Notes under the pieces: model-generated
The model's database searches: none
Seen by the model: the letters and a program-made list of their open reading frames with translations, nothing else
Told to the model about the DNA's origin: nothing
DNA from: Candidatus Gallimonas faecavium
Lineage (GTDB): Bacteria; Bacillota; Clostridia; Christensenellales; Borkfalkiaceae
Length of the DNA: 47,698 bases
NCBI GenBank assembly: GCA_904391375.1
Contig: CAJFMF010000002.1
Span: forward strand, 1-47,698
Direction: 5' to 3'
Part shown: piece by piece, positions 36,985 to 47,206 of the stretch
Position numbering within the stretch: the first letter of the stretch is position 1
Layout: every line of letters begins with the position of its first letter
Program-made: the position numbers and the translations under genes

Positions 36985-38181
36985 TTACTCCCCCTTATAG
37001 TCCTTGTCCAGAATCTGGCCGCCGGCGACCTTCGCGCCCGCGCCGATCGTGATATTTCTGCCGAGCACGGCGATACCGGCTCCCTTTTCCTTGTCCTCGC
37101 CGACGACGGCGCCGCCCTCGATGACGGTGTTCTCGTCCACGATGGAATAGACGACTTTTGCCCCCTTTCTGACAACGCTGCCCGCCATCAGAACGGCGTC
37201 AACGACCTCGGCGCCCTCCTCGATGACGACATTGCTCGAAAGGACGGAATTGACGACCGTGCCGCCGATCTCGCACCCGAGCGAAATGAGCGAATTGGAG
37301 ACAACCGCTCTGTCACCGATATATTCGGGCGGAGCAAGCGGGTTGCGCGAATGGATCTTCCAGTCGGGATCGTTCACGTCGAATGCGGGATTTTCGCCCA
37401 AAAGGTCCATATTGGCCTCCCAGAGCGAGGAAATGGTACCGACGTCTTTCCAGTATCCGCTGAAGCGATAGGAATACATCTTTTCGCCCGCATTGAGCAT
37501 CGCGGGAAGGACGTCTTTCCCGAAGTCCTTGCTGGAATTGGGATTCTCATCGTCCTCCTCGAGGTATTTGAAGAGCTTGCTCGCCGTAAAGATATAGATC
37601 CCCATGGACGCAAGATTGCTCTTGGGCTGCTTGGGCTTTTCCTCGAACTGATAGATGGAGCCGTCCGCGTTGGTGTTGAGGATCCCGAAGCGGGAAGCCT
37701 CTTTCATGGGGACTTCGATCGCGGCGATCGTGCAGTCCGCGCCCGTCGCCTTATGCGCTTTGAGCATGGCCGCATAATCCATCTTATAGATATGGTCGCC
37801 CGAGAGGATGAGGATATAATCGGGATTGTATTTTTTCATGAACGCCATATTCTGATAGATGGCGTTTGCCGTACCCTCGAACCAGGAAGACTTCTTTTTC
37901 GCCTGATAGGGCGACAGGATATGTACGCCGCCGAAGGAACGGTCAAGGTCCCAGGGCTGGCCGTTTCCGATGTACTCGTTGAGTTCGAGCGGCTCATACT
38001 GCGTGAGCACGCCTACGGTGTCGATTCCTGAGTTGATGCAGTTTGAAAGCGGGAAGTCGATGATACGATACTTGCCGCCAAACGCGACTGCAGGTTTTGC
38101 AATGTTGTTCGTGAGCGCATAGAGACGGCTACCCTGTCCGCCCGCAAGCAACATTGCGACACATTCTTTCTTTCTTTGCAT
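36985..38181 (-). CDS. glgC: Glucose-1-phosphate adenylyltransferase
   Basis: [61 protein letters not shown]. Confidence 0.97.
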   Translation of the reverse strand: MQRKKECVAMLLAGGQGSRLYALTNNIAKPAVAFGGKYRIIDFPLSNCINSGIDTVGVLTQYEPLELNEYIGNGQPWDLDRSFGGVHILSPYQAKKKSSWFEGTANAIYQNMAFMKKYNPDYILILSGDHIYKMDYAAMLKAHKATGADCTIAAIEVPMKEASRFGILNTNADGSIYQFEEKPKQPKSNLASMGIYIFTASKLFKYLEEDDENPNSSKDFGKDVLPAMLNAGEKMYSYRFSGYWKDVGTISSLWEANMDLLGENPAFDVNDPDWKIHSRNPLAPPEYIGDRAVVSNSLISLGCEIGGTVVNSVLSSNVVIEEGAEVVDAVLMAGSVVRKGAKVVYSIVDENTVIEGGAVVGEDKEKGAGIAVLGRNITIGAGAKVAGGQILDKDYKGE

Positions 38182-38209
38182 AAAGAACCCCCTAATCACA
38201 GTTTGTTTG

Positions 38210-40249
38210 TTAGATTGTCTTCGGCGATTTCGCCGCAGTTCCCTTTGATTGCGCCGTCTTCTCGGTTGCCGAGGACGACTTCTTTGCCGTGCTCTTTTTG
38301 CCCGCGGAAGCCGATTTCGCAGCCGGATCCTCCGGTTCACGGACGAGATACAGGCAGGACAGCTTTGGCATGTCCACGGGAATGGAATACGGCTTTCCAT
38401 GGCTCGGTTTCTTCACGGCGTTCAAAACGCGCTTTGTGAGCTTCCCGTCCCCGCCGTACTTTTTGTCGTCGGTGTTGAAGACGAGCCTGTATTTCCCGCG
38501 CTGCGGCACGCCGAGCCGATATCCGGGCATGTCCACGCCGGAGAAGCACGCGACGGCGATCACCTCATTCCCCTTCTTGTCCCTGCGGATAAAGGCGACG
38601 ATGTTTTTGTCGGCGTCGTCGGGCGCAAGCCATTCAAAGCCGTCCCACGAGTCCTCGACCTCGTAGAGCGCAGGCGTCATGCGGTAGAAGTCATTGAGTT
38701 CCTTTACCATGACCGAGAGTTTTCCGTGCAGTTCGTAGGTATCGCGAAGGAAGAACTCGAGGCCCTCGTGGTAATCCCATTCCTTGAACTGTCCGAACTC
38801 ATAGCCCATGAAGTTGAGCTTTTTCCCGGGATGCGCCATCATGTAGCCGAGGAAGGAGCGCACGCCTGCAAATTTCTCCTCATAGGTTCCGGGCATCTTG
38901 TTGATGAGCGAGCATTTTCCGTGAACGACCTCATCATGCGAGATGGGCAGGACATAGTTCTCCGAAAAGGCGTACATCATGGAGAAGGTCAGTTTGCTGT
39001 GATTATAGCTGCGGAAGTACGGATTGAGGCAGAGATAGGAGAGCATATCGTTCATCCATCCCATGTTCCACTTGAAGTTGAAGCCGAGTCCGCCGACCGA
39101 GCCGGGTTTCGTGACGAGTCCCCATGCGGTGGACTCTTCGGCGATCATCAGCGCGTAAGGGAAGCGCAGGAAAACCGCTTCGTTGAGCTTGCGCAGGAAT
39201 GCGATCGCTTCCAGGTTTTTATTTTCGCCGTAGATATTCGGCACCCATTCTCCGGGGCGCTTGTCGTAGTCGAGATAGAGCATGGAGGCCACGGCGTCCA
39301 CGCGCAGGCCGTCCACATGGTATTTGTCGAAGAAGAAGCAGGCATCGGAAATGAGGAAGGAGAGCACTTCGTTCCTGCCGTAGTCAAAGCGGCGCGTCCC
39401 CCAGCTCTTGTGTTCCATCCGATCCCACTGACTGCTCTCGTAGAGCGGCTGGCCGTCGAACTCATACAGGCCCTGTGCGTCTTTGGGGAAGTGCGCGGGA
39501 ACCCAGTCGAGGATCACGCCGATCCCCGCCCGGTGAAATTCGTCGACGAGGTGCATGAAGTCCTTCGGCGTCCCCATGCGCGAAGTCACGGCATAATATC
39601 CCGTCACCTGATATCCCCACGACCCTTCAAACGGAAACTCCGTGATGGGCATGAATTCGACGTGGGTATATCCCATCTCCTTGACATAGGGAACGAGCTC
39701 GCGCGCAAGATCCAGATAGGAATAGAAATTTCCGTCCGCGTGACGCTTCCACGAGAGAAGATTGACCTCATAGATATTCATGGGCGACGCGAAGATGTTG
39801 CGCTTTCCGATCGTATCGAAATAGGCCTTGTCCTGCCAGTCATAGCCTTCAAGCTCATAGAGCTTGGACGCTGTCACAGGCGGCGTCTCCGTATGAAATC
39901 CGACGGGGTCTGCCTTGAGAAGCTGTCTGCCGTCGGCGGCGGTGATGCAGTACTTATAGGTGTCATACTGCTTCAGGCCCGGGATAAAGAGCTCGAAACT
40001 CTCCCCGTCCACCATGCGATTCATCACATTCCGCTCGGCTTTCCAGTCGTTGAAATCCCCCACCACGGACACACTGCGCGCGTGCGGAGCCCATACACGG
40101 AACATGTACCCTTCCTGTCCGTCTCGCTCCTCTTTGTGCGCGCCGAACAGTTCATAGATACGCTCATTCTTTCCGTGATGGAAGAGATAAAGCGGAAAAT
40201 CCGTCATGTTTTCTGTGACTTCATTTGCCTGGTTTTCCTTCTTCAGCAT
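38210..40249 (-). CDS. glgB: 1,4-alpha-glucan branching enzyme with Lys/Ala-rich C-terminal tail
   Basis: [64 protein letters not shown] before ATG 40249. Confidence 0.97.
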   Translation of the reverse strand: MLKKENQANEVTENMTDFPLYLFHHGKNERIYELFGAHKEERDGQEGYMFRVWAPHARSVSVVGDFNDWKAERNVMNRMVDGESFELFIPGLKQYDTYKYCITAADGRQLLKADPVGFHTETPPVTASKLYELEGYDWQDKAYFDTIGKRNIFASPMNIYEVNLLSWKRHADGNFYSYLDLARELVPYVKEMGYTHVEFMPITEFPFEGSWGYQVTGYYAVTSRMGTPKDFMHLVDEFHRAGIGVILDWVPAHFPKDAQGLYEFDGQPLYESSQWDRMEHKSWGTRRFDYGRNEVLSFLISDACFFFDKYHVDGLRVDAVASMLYLDYDKRPGEWVPNIYGENKNLEAIAFLRKLNEAVFLRFPYALMIAEESTAWGLVTKPGSVGGLGFNFKWNMGWMNDMLSYLCLNPYFRSYNHSKLTFSMMYAFSENYVLPISHDEVVHGKCSLINKMPGTYEEKFAGVRSFLGYMMAHPGKKLNFMGYEFGQFKEWDYHEGLEFFLRDTYELHGKLSVMVKELNDFYRMTPALYEVEDSWDGFEWLAPDDADKNIVAFIRRDKKGNEVIAVACFSGVDMPGYRLGVPQRGKYRLVFNTDDKKYGGDGKLTKRVLNAVKKPSHGKPYSIPVDMPKLSCLYLVREPEDPAAKSASAGKKSTAKKSSSATEKTAQSKGTAAKSPKTI

Positions 40250-40322
40250 CTTGACTCCTTCAGAAACGTTTCGTTCCCCCTCTTTTTCGCAAAACGGAAG
40301 ATATCCGCCATGCACTGTTTCT

Positions 40323-40351
40323 ATTATACTATATTTTGCGCTCGGTTTCAA
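40323..40351 (-). promoter_or_regulatory. Sigma-A promoter of glgB-led operon
   Basis: Minus strand TTGAAA (40351-40346), 17 nt, TATAAT (40328-40323). Confidence 0.82.
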
Positions 40352-40408
40352 TACCCAATTTGCAATTTTTATTGTATTTTTGAAATTTTTTTTGATAAAA
40401 TTACAGCA

Positions 40409-40438
40409 AATCCCCCTCGGGAAAATCCGAGGGGGATT
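40409..40438 (-). terminator. Terminator hairpin after ilvC
   Basis: AATCCCCCTCGG GAAAAT CCGAGGGGGATT; weak T tract. Confidence 0.6.
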
Positions 40439-40441
40439 GCA

Positions 40442-41491
40442 TTATTTGGTTTCGCTGTATTTATCTTCCTTATTCCAGGAGTACAGCTCCCGAAGCTCTT
40501 CGCCGACCTTCTCCAGCATGTGTGAGGCCTCTTTTTCGCGGCAGGCATTGAAGTGCGCGCGGCCGCCGCTCTTGTTCTCTGTGATCCACTTGGACGCAAA
40601 CGTTCCGTCCTGGATTTCGGAGAGGATTTTCTTCATTTCCTTTTTGGTTTCGTCGGTAATGAGCCGTTTTCCCGTCTCATAGTCGCCGAATTCCGCCGTG
40701 TCCGAGATGGAATAGCGCATCTTCTTGAATCCGCCCGCATAGATGAGATCCACGATGAGTTTCATCTCGTGAATGCACTCAAAATAGGCGTTGCGGGGAT
40801 CGTATCCCGCTTCGACGAGCGTCTCAAAGCCCGCCTTCATGAGCGCCGTCACGCCGCCGCAGAGAACGGCCTGTTCCCCGAAGAGATCGGTCTCCGTCTC
40901 ACAGCGGAAGGTCGTCTCCAGAACGCCAGCACGCGCGCCGCCGATCCCGAGCGCGTAGGCAAGCGCAACGTCCAGCGTATCACCCGACGGATCCTGATGC
41001 ACCGCGACGAGCGCGGGGACGCCGTGTCCCTCCACATACTCGCTGCGCACCGTATGCCCAGGCCCCTTCGGCGCGATCATAAAGACATTGACGTCGGCAG
41101 GCGGCACGATCTGCTTAAAATGGATGTTGAACCCGTGCGCGAATGCAAGGTATTTCCCCTCGGTCAGAACGGGAGAAACGCTTTCCTTATAAATATCCGC
41201 CATTTTCTCATCCGGCGTGAGCATCATGATGACGTCCGCCTTTTCGGCAGCGTCGCGGACGGGCATCACTTCAAATCCCGCCTGTTCGGCAATCGGCCAT
41301 GTTCTTCCGCCCCGATTGAGGCCGATAATGACGTGAATCCCGCTGTCTTTCAGATTGAGCGCATGGGCATGCCCCTGACTGCCGAATCCGATGACCGCAA
41401 CCGTCTTATTTTTCAGGCGTTTCAGATCACAGTCCGCCTCATGATAGATGCGCGCCTCCTGCGTCTCGGGATCATAGATCTTGTGTGCCAT
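40442..41491 (-). CDS. ilvC: Ketol-acid reductoisomerase
   Basis: [71 protein letters not shown]. Confidence 0.97.
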   Translation of the reverse strand: MAHKIYDPETQEARIYHEADCDLKRLKNKTVAVIGFGSQGHAHALNLKDSGIHVIIGLNRGGRTWPIAEQAGFEVMPVRDAAEKADVIMMLTPDEKMADIYKESVSPVLTEGKYLAFAHGFNIHFKQIVPPADVNVFMIAPKGPGHTVRSEYVEGHGVPALVAVHQDPSGDTLDVALAYALGIGGARAGVLETTFRCETETDLFGEQAVLCGGVTALMKAGFETLVEAGYDPRNAYFECIHEMKLIVDLIYAGGFKKMRYSISDTAEFGDYETGKRLITDETKKEMKKILSEIQDGTFASKWITENKSGGRAHFNACREKEASHMLEKVGEELRELYSWNKEDKYSETK

Positions 41492-41526
41492 TTTCAAACC
41501 TCCGTATTCCTGAATATATTTTCCCC

Positions 41527-41556
41527 ATTATACAACCGCCTTTGCGGACGCGTCAA
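41527..41556 (-). promoter_or_regulatory. Sigma-A promoter of ilvC
   Basis: Minus strand TTGACG (41556-41551), 18 nt, TATAAT (41532-41527). Confidence 0.8.
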
Positions 41557-41595
41557 GTATTATAAGCAAAATTTTTTATTAAAAGCACACTTTTG

Positions 41596-41624
41596 TTGCA
41601 TTTTTTGCATAAATGTGCTATGAT
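41596..41624 (+). promoter_or_regulatory. Sigma-A promoter of DUF815 ATPase
   Basis: TTGCAT (41596-41601), 17 nt, TATGAT (41619-41624). Confidence 0.7.
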
Positions 41625-41648
41625 ATTCAAAAAAACGGAGCCTGTCTC

Positions 41649-42779
41649 ATGAAAACGCTGCAAACGCTCACCGTACTGGCGGGGATTCTGAACGATCCCC
41701 TCATTCAAGCCTATTCGCAGGAGGATGCAATTTCCTTTCTGCGCAAACTCTACGAACGGGGTGCGGAGGAAGGGTTTGCTGCGTATCTTGCAAATGCCGT
41801 TCTGACCAATGCGAACGCGTTTTCGCGCGCCTGCGCCGCAGGGAAAAATTCCTCGGAGTTTGTCCGAAGGGCGTATCTTGACGATCTGAAGGCTATTTCC
41901 GCGGCGATGGAGGAAGAGCCGCACGGGTTCGCATACGGCGAAACGCCCTCGCTGCTTGCAGGCTGGGACGAAGCGGCGATGCTTCGGCTGAAGTCGTATT
42001 ATGCCCAAAACGGGTGCGGGATATGGCTTTCGCACACGGCATTTCGTTATAACGGCACTCTTCAGCCCATTCTGACGCCCTCCGAAGTGACGCTTTCCGA
42101 TCTGAAGGGCTATGAGAGCGAAAAGGCGGAGATCGAGGACAATTTTGACAATTTTGTGCGCGGGCTTCCCTATTCGGATATGTTGCTCTACGGCGACCGC
42201 GGGACGGGGAAATCCTCTACCGTCCACGCAATGGTCAATCGCTATGCCGCACAAAAGCTGCGCCTTGTAGAGATCGACAAGGAGAACATTCTCTCGCTTC
42301 CGCGACTGCGGGCGCTTCTGGCGGCGGAACCGATGAAGTTTGTCATCTTCATCGATGATTTTTCCCTGCGGGAGGAGGACGACCGCGTCTCCACGCTCAA
42401 AGCGGCATTGCAGGGAAGCATGGAGGGACATGCGGGGAACGTCATGATCGTTGCGACGAGCAACCGCCGTCATATCGTGGAGGAAAATTTTGGCACGCGC
42501 AAGGACAGCGTTCACGCGGGAGACAGCGAAGAGGAACTGCTCTCCCTTTCCGACCGCTTCGGAATCACCGTGCTGTTCGCTTCGACGGGGAAAAAGGAAT
42601 ATCTGTCCATTGTGGAAGCGCTTGCCGCGGATGCCGATCTGCATACGCCCACGGAACAGATCGATCTGCTCGCAGAGCGTTGGGCGCTCTTGCGCGGAGG
42701 CCGTTCTCCACGCCGTGCAAGACAGTTCATCGGCTATCTTCTCGCCTGCGAGCGCAAGGGAAAGCCCGTTGAACTCTGA
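41649..42779 (+). CDS. DUF815 family AAA-type ATPase
   Basis: LPYSDMLLYGDRGTGKSSTVHAMVN, FVIFIDDFSLREEDDRVSTLKAALQGSMEG, NVMIVATSNRRHIVEE. Confidence 0.92.
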   Translation: MKTLQTLTVLAGILNDPLIQAYSQEDAISFLRKLYERGAEEGFAAYLANAVLTNANAFSRACAAGKNSSEFVRRAYLDDLKAISAAMEEEPHGFAYGETPSLLAGWDEAAMLRLKSYYAQNGCGIWLSHTAFRYNGTLQPILTPSEVTLSDLKGYESEKAEIEDNFDNFVRGLPYSDMLLYGDRGTGKSSTVHAMVNRYAAQKLRLVEIDKENILSLPRLRALLAAEPMKFVIFIDDFSLREEDDRVSTLKAALQGSMEGHAGNVMIVATSNRRHIVEENFGTRKDSVHAGDSEEELLSLSDRFGITVLFASTGKKEYLSIVEALAADADLHTPTEQIDLLAERWALLRGGRSPRRARQFIGYLLACERKGKPVEL

Positions 42780-42821
42780 CCGCCCGTGCAGACGCTGTAA
42801 CCCTCTTTCCGTTTGTGGCTG

Positions 42822-44156
42822 CTATGATTTGTCGAGCAATCCGCGGACGATCTCATCGATATCGCCCGCGCCGAGCACGAGGATGAGATCGTCTTTTTGG
42901 GCCGTTTCCAGAAGCCTGCGCCGAAGGTCGTGCGGAGACTGGACATAGACGGCTTCGGGAACGCGGGAGACGAGTGCGGGAGCGCTCCCTTCCCAAAAAA
43001 AGGTTTCCCGAGCCGCATAGGTCCGATAGACAACGGGCGATTCCGCTCTTCGGAGGACGGAGACAAAATCCGCCATGAGATCGCGTGTCCGCGTATAGGT
43101 ATGCGGCTGAAAGACAACGCGCACCGTTCCGCGGCAGATCCCCTCGGCCGTGGCGATCGCCGCGCGCATCTCTGCAGGATGGTGCGCATAATCGCATATG
43201 ATCGGGATATGATTGAGAGTTCCCGCGTACTCGAATCGTCTTTTTACGCCGCGGAAATCTTCCAGGCCTTCGGCAATCGTGCGCGCAGGAATCCCTGCAA
43301 GGCGCGCCGCCGCATACGCGGCAAGCGCATTCTGCATCTGCACGCGCCCGAGGACGCGAAGGCGGATTCTGGTGACGGGAATGCCTTTTTCCGACACGGT
43401 AAAACAATATTGTTCGCCGTTTGCGCAGATGCGCGTTGCGCGGATATCTCCCGTATGCACGCCGAAAGAGAGCGCATGCGGAATGCGGACGGCGTTGGCG
43501 TCTTCCGCATTGATGACGACGTGCTGTGCCGCGGCGGCAAAACGGGTGTAGGCGTTCAGGAGGTCTTCGGCGCTTGCGTAACAGTCTGTGTGATCGAGAT
43601 CGGTATTGAGCACAACGGCGATTTCGCTCTTCAGCGAGAGAAAACTGCGACGGAATTCGCACGCCTCCGTCAGGAAGTACTCCCTTCCCGTCGAAAAGTA
43701 ATTTCCGAACGCGGTATCTTCGCCGCCAATATGACAGGTAAACGGCATCCCGGCCGCGGAAAAGATATGCGCGAGCATTGCCGTTGCAGAGGTTTTTCCG
43801 TGACACCCTGCAACGGAAAGGACATGAGGATAGGCTTGGGCAATTTCTCCGAGCAGCATGGCGCGCGTCAGGACTTTTTTCCCCTTTTTTTGCGCCTGCT
43901 CTAAAAGCGTCGTATGACGGTCTATGGCCTCCGTATAGACGATGACGGGTTCGGAAATGGCGGCTTCTGGCACCTCCCCGACTGTGACGGGAATTCCGCG
44001 CGCGCGCAACTTTCTTACAAAAAAACTCTCCCGCGCATCGCACCCCCTTACGGGAACTCCGGCATCGGCAAGCAGATTGGCAAGCGCGCTCATGCTGACT
44101 CCGCCGATTCCGATGAAATATACTCCACCAAAAAGACGATTTGAGAGGAATGGCAT
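42822..44156 (-). CDS. murC: UDP-N-acetylmuramate-L-alanine ligase
   Basis: VYFIGIGGVSMSALANLLADAG, VAGCHGKTSATAMLAHI, DYAHHPAEM, VVFQPHTYTRTRDLMADF; start MPFLSNRLF. Confidence 0.96.
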   Translation of the reverse strand: MPFLSNRLFGGVYFIGIGGVSMSALANLLADAGVPVRGCDARESFFVRKLRARGIPVTVGEVPEAAISEPVIVYTEAIDRHTTLLEQAQKKGKKVLTRAMLLGEIAQAYPHVLSVAGCHGKTSATAMLAHIFSAAGMPFTCHIGGEDTAFGNYFSTGREYFLTEACEFRRSFLSLKSEIAVVLNTDLDHTDCYASAEDLLNAYTRFAAAAQHVVINAEDANAVRIPHALSFGVHTGDIRATRICANGEQYCFTVSEKGIPVTRIRLRVLGRVQMQNALAAYAAARLAGIPARTIAEGLEDFRGVKRRFEYAGTLNHIPIICDYAHHPAEMRAAIATAEGICRGTVRVVFQPHTYTRTRDLMADFVSVLRRAESPVVYRTYAARETFFWEGSAPALVSRVPEAVYVQSPHDLRRRLLETAQKDDLILVLGAGDIDEIVRGLLDKS

Positions 44157-44241
44157 ACCGTATTTTATGAAAAAATCATTTTTTTCGTGCCGAAGATGGT
44201 ATTTTTTGGAAAAAAATTTGATGAAATTTCGAAAAAACCTC

Positions 44242-44270
44242 TTGCAAAGATAGGAAAAAAGTGATAATAT
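44242..44270 (+). promoter_or_regulatory. Promoter of spoVG
   Basis: TTGCAA (44242-44247), 17 nt, TAATAT (44265-44270). Confidence 0.6.
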
Positions 44271-44306
44271 AATGAATACATAGGAGGAAACACAGGGGGA
44301 CCCAAT

Positions 44307-44618
44307 ATGAAGATCGATGATGTACGAATTCGTGAAATCCGCAATCCTGTCGGAAAACTCAAAGCAGTCGTATCCGTTACGATTGACGAATGTTTTGTTG
44401 TTCACGACATAAAAATATTTGAACGTGACAACGGTTATGCCATCGCCATGCCGAGCCGCAAGACGACAGACGGCAAATACAAGGACATCGCCCATCCGCT
44501 CAATTCCGAGACGCGAGAAATGCTTCAGAACATTATTCTCGCGGAATACCAGAACTTCCTTGCCGACAACGCACAGCCCGTCCAGGCAGAGCCGTTTGTC
44601 GCCGCAGAAGAAGCCTGA
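44307..44618 (+). CDS. spoVG: Septation regulator SpoVG
   Basis: [65 protein letters not shown]. Confidence 0.97.
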   Translation: MKIDDVRIREIRNPVGKLKAVVSVTIDECFVVHDIKIFERDNGYAIAMPSRKTTDGKYKDIAHPLNSETREMLQNIILAEYQNFLADNAQPVQAEPFVAAEEA

Positions 44619-44670
44619 AGCGCTTATTTTCATGAATAACGGGCTCGGGACAGCCTTTCAATGTTCCCGT

Positions 44671-44696
44671 CCGGCGTCACACGGCGCCGGTTTTTT
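44671..44696 (+). terminator. Intrinsic terminator after spoVG
   Basis: CCGGCG TCACACGG CGCCGG TTTTTT. Confidence 0.8.
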
Positions 44697-44753
44697 GTTG
44701 CTTTTTCGGCATTTACAAGAATACTATACTGCCCGATTGTCATAACGTCATAA

Positions 44754-44792
44754 GGCCGCCGTGACATCGCTTTATGCGATGTCGCGGCGGCC
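44754..44792. repeat. 17-bp hairpin, unassigned
   Basis: GGCCGCCGTGACATCGC TTTAT GCGATGTCGCGGCGGCC, one G-U; no T tract on either side. Confidence 0.7.
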
Positions 44793-44961
44793 CTGCATTT
44801 CTCTTAAATGCGTTTGCAAACGTGCTGCCAAGTTCCGAATACCAGACACTTCCTCTTATTGATACAACGGCCCTTCCGACCGAAGTATTTCCTGCTGACA
44901 GACACGATGGCGGTGATTACACGAAAAAAGACGCATCCGAAGATGTGCCTTTTCATTTTGC

Positions 44962-45174
44962 TCAGGAAACAGGTACGACGTTCACCGCACGCAGTTTTCC
45001 GCTGTCCTTAGGATCGGGCTCCGTCTCAAACGTGACCTTCTGCCCTTCCTTCAATGTACGAAATCCCTCCGTCTGGATTGCGGAGAAGTGTACAAACACG
45101 TCGTCTCCCCCTTCATCGTTGGCGATGAAACCGTACCCCTTACCGTCGTTGAACCATTTTACAGTTCCGTTCAC
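44962..45174 (-). CDS. cspA: Cold shock protein (CspA family), GTG start
   Basis: [47 protein letters not shown]. Confidence 0.96.
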   Translation of the reverse strand: MNGTVKWFNDGKGYGFIANDEGGDDVFVHFSAIQTEGFRTLKEGQKVTFETEPDPKDSGKLRAVNVVPVS

Positions 45175-45253
45175 TTGAATTACCTCCTGTCGGCGCGCAG
45201 TGTAAACGTACGCACCGATGCGTCACGAGTCATGCTTATCCACGCCGAGTATT

Positions 45254-45282
45254 ATTATACCCTATAATTCAGAACTTGTCAA
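45254..45282 (-). promoter_or_regulatory. Consensus sigma-A promoter of cspA
   Basis: Minus strand TTGACA (45282-45277), 17 nt, TATAAT (45259-45254). Confidence 0.9.
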
Positions 45283-45304
45283 TACCCATTTTGGAATATT
45301 TTGG

Positions 45305-47113
45305 TTATTTTTTTAAATAATTCTCAATGAGCATGGTGTTGATCGCGACAAAATCGGTGACTTCATCCGGCGTAAGTGGACGATAATTCATCAGCGCGAG
45401 GTAATAGATCTGCATAGCCGCGTGCTTTTGCGCGTCTTCCGGTGCCCCTTTGAGCGCCTGAACCGCGCTGTTTGCCATATTGACGACCAACGTCATATCG
45501 GCAGGCGATTCGCCCATACCGTAGAACGTGTGCATCTCGCTCAATCGACGTGCGAACTCCGAAACGTTGATTACGGCCGAGACATTGACGTCCTTGAGCT
45601 TTTCTGTTTTCACTGTGACATGCTTTCCTTCCAGCACTTTTTCAAAGATCGCCTTGAGGTCTGCATCCTCCTCGCCGTCCTCTTTGAGTGCGCCTGCCAC
45701 ATCGGCATCGATGCGAAGAAAACGCACGCGGGTCGGATTTTTATATTCAAGGAAGCTCAAAAAGTGCGGATCGATGTAGGTATCGCAATAGATGGCATCC
45801 AGGCCTGCATCCTTGAACATTTTGATATACTGAACCTGTTTTTTCTCGTCCGAGACGTAGTAGACAGGCTGCGGCTCTTTTCCGTTTTTGGCATCTTCCT
45901 CGGAGACCTCTTCCCCATAGAAGGAACTGACAGGACGATATTCGCCTGCGAGGTTCTTGTAGATGATGATGTCCTCGACGCGCTTATAGAACTCTTCGTC
46001 CTTCAGGCACCCGAACTTGACGAACGTGGCAAGATCCGCCCAGGAGTTTTCATAGCGTTCGCGATCGTTTTTATAGAGTTCGATCAGCTTATCCGCAACC
46101 TTTTTCGTGATGTGTTTTGCGATTTTCTGAACCTGCTTGTCGTTCTGCAAGAAGGAACGCGACACATTGAGCGGAATATCCGGGCAGTCGATGACGCCGT
46201 TGAGCAGCATCAGGAATTCCGGAATGACTTCCTTGATATTATCGGCGATAAACACCTGGTTGCAATACAGCTTGACCTTGCCGCGCTCCAGTTCCACCTG
46301 TTTCTTGACCTTGGGGAAATAGAGAATCCCCTTCAGACGGAAAGGATACTCCATGTTGAGGTGAATCCAGAACAGCGGGTCGTTGAAATCGGAGAAAGTC
46401 TCGCGATAGAACTGTTTATACTCCTCATCGGTGCAGTCTTTCGGCTGTTTCAGGTAGAGCGGGTGCGTCGTATTGACAGGCTTATCGTCCTTTCCCGTAG
46501 GGTTGAGATAGATCTCATAGGGCATAAACGAGCAGTACTTGTGCAAAAGCTCGCGGATTTTTGAAGCCTTCAAAAATTCCTTCTCGTCCTCCGCGATGTG
46601 CATGATGATCTTGGTGCCGCGCGCCGTGCGATCGCAGTCGCCGATCGTGTATGTTGAATTGCCGTCCGACGCCCAGTGTACGCCGGCTGTCCCTTCCCGA
46701 TAGGATTTTGTCTCGATCTCGATGAGATCGGAGACCATATATGCGGAATAGAACCCGAGCCCGAAATGCCCGATGATCCCGTCACCGCCCGCCTTTTCGT
46801 ATTTGTCTACGAAATCCGCTGCGCCCGAAAATGCGATCTGCGTAATGTATTTTTCGACTTCCTCTTCCGTCATGCCGATGCCGTTGTCTTCAACGGTCAG
46901 CGTGCCGGCTTTTTCATCCGTCGTTACGGTGACGCGGTAATTTTCTTCTGCCGCAGCCTCGCCGAGGTCGACAAGTTTTTTATGCTTCGTGATGGCATCC
47001 TGTGCGTTTGCCACAATTTCACGGAGAAAGATGTCTTTGTCCGAATACAGCCATTTTTTAATAATCGGCATCATGTTTTCGCTTGCAATGCGAATATTGC
47101 CCTGTTTTTCCAT
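45305..47113 (-). CDS. htpG: Chaperone protein HtpG (Hsp90)
   Basis: LYSDKDIFLREIVANAQDAITKHK, DNGIGMTEEEVEKYI, IGHFGLGFYSAYMVSD. Confidence 0.97.
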   Translation of the reverse strand: MEKQGNIRIASENMMPIIKKWLYSDKDIFLREIVANAQDAITKHKKLVDLGEAAAEENYRVTVTTDEKAGTLTVEDNGIGMTEEEVEKYITQIAFSGAADFVDKYEKAGGDGIIGHFGLGFYSAYMVSDLIEIETKSYREGTAGVHWASDGNSTYTIGDCDRTARGTKIIMHIAEDEKEFLKASKIRELLHKYCSFMPYEIYLNPTGKDDKPVNTTHPLYLKQPKDCTDEEYKQFYRETFSDFNDPLFWIHLNMEYPFRLKGILYFPKVKKQVELERGKVKLYCNQVFIADNIKEVIPEFLMLLNGVIDCPDIPLNVSRSFLQNDKQVQKIAKHITKKVADKLIELYKNDRERYENSWADLATFVKFGCLKDEEFYKRVEDIIIYKNLAGEYRPVSSFYGEEVSEEDAKNGKEPQPVYYVSDEKKQVQYIKMFKDAGLDAIYCDTYIDPHFLSFLEYKNPTRVRFLRIDADVAGALKEDGEEDADLKAIFEKVLEGKHVTVKTEKLKDVNVSAVINVSEFARRLSEMHTFYGMGESPADMTLVVNMANSAVQALKGAPEDAQKHAAMQIYYLALMNYRPLTPDEVTDFVAINTMLIENYLKK

Positions 47114-47151
47114 AGTCGTACTCCTTAATGATGTTCAAAGCATATATAAAC

Positions 47152-47180
47152 AAAAAAATCCGCTTTTAAGCGGATTTTTT
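47152..47180 (-). terminator. Intrinsic terminator of S1-domain gene
   Basis: AAAAAATCCGC TTTTAA GCGGATTTTTT, symmetric A/T flanks. Confidence 0.88.
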
Positions 47181-47206
47181 GAATATCGTCGTTTACAGGC
47201 GATCAA

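Noticed and set aside
38249-40525. 758-aa plus-strand ORF opposite glgB, and similar long ORFs opposite glgP (32359..34230), glgA (34163..35806), glgD/glgC (35478..37052, 36928..38031) and the amylase (30268..31599)
   Set aside because: Shadow frames: they mirror highly conserved enzymes codon for codon and show no recognisable domains. They stay open because the real genes rarely use codons whose complement is a stop.
41498-41640. T-box or riboswitch upstream of ilvC
   Set aside because: Promoter lies about 35-65 bp from the start codon, leaving only a short leader with no room for a T-box.
44774-45178. Plus ORF opposite cspA
   Set aside because: It is largely the complement of CspA; no SD or promoter seen.
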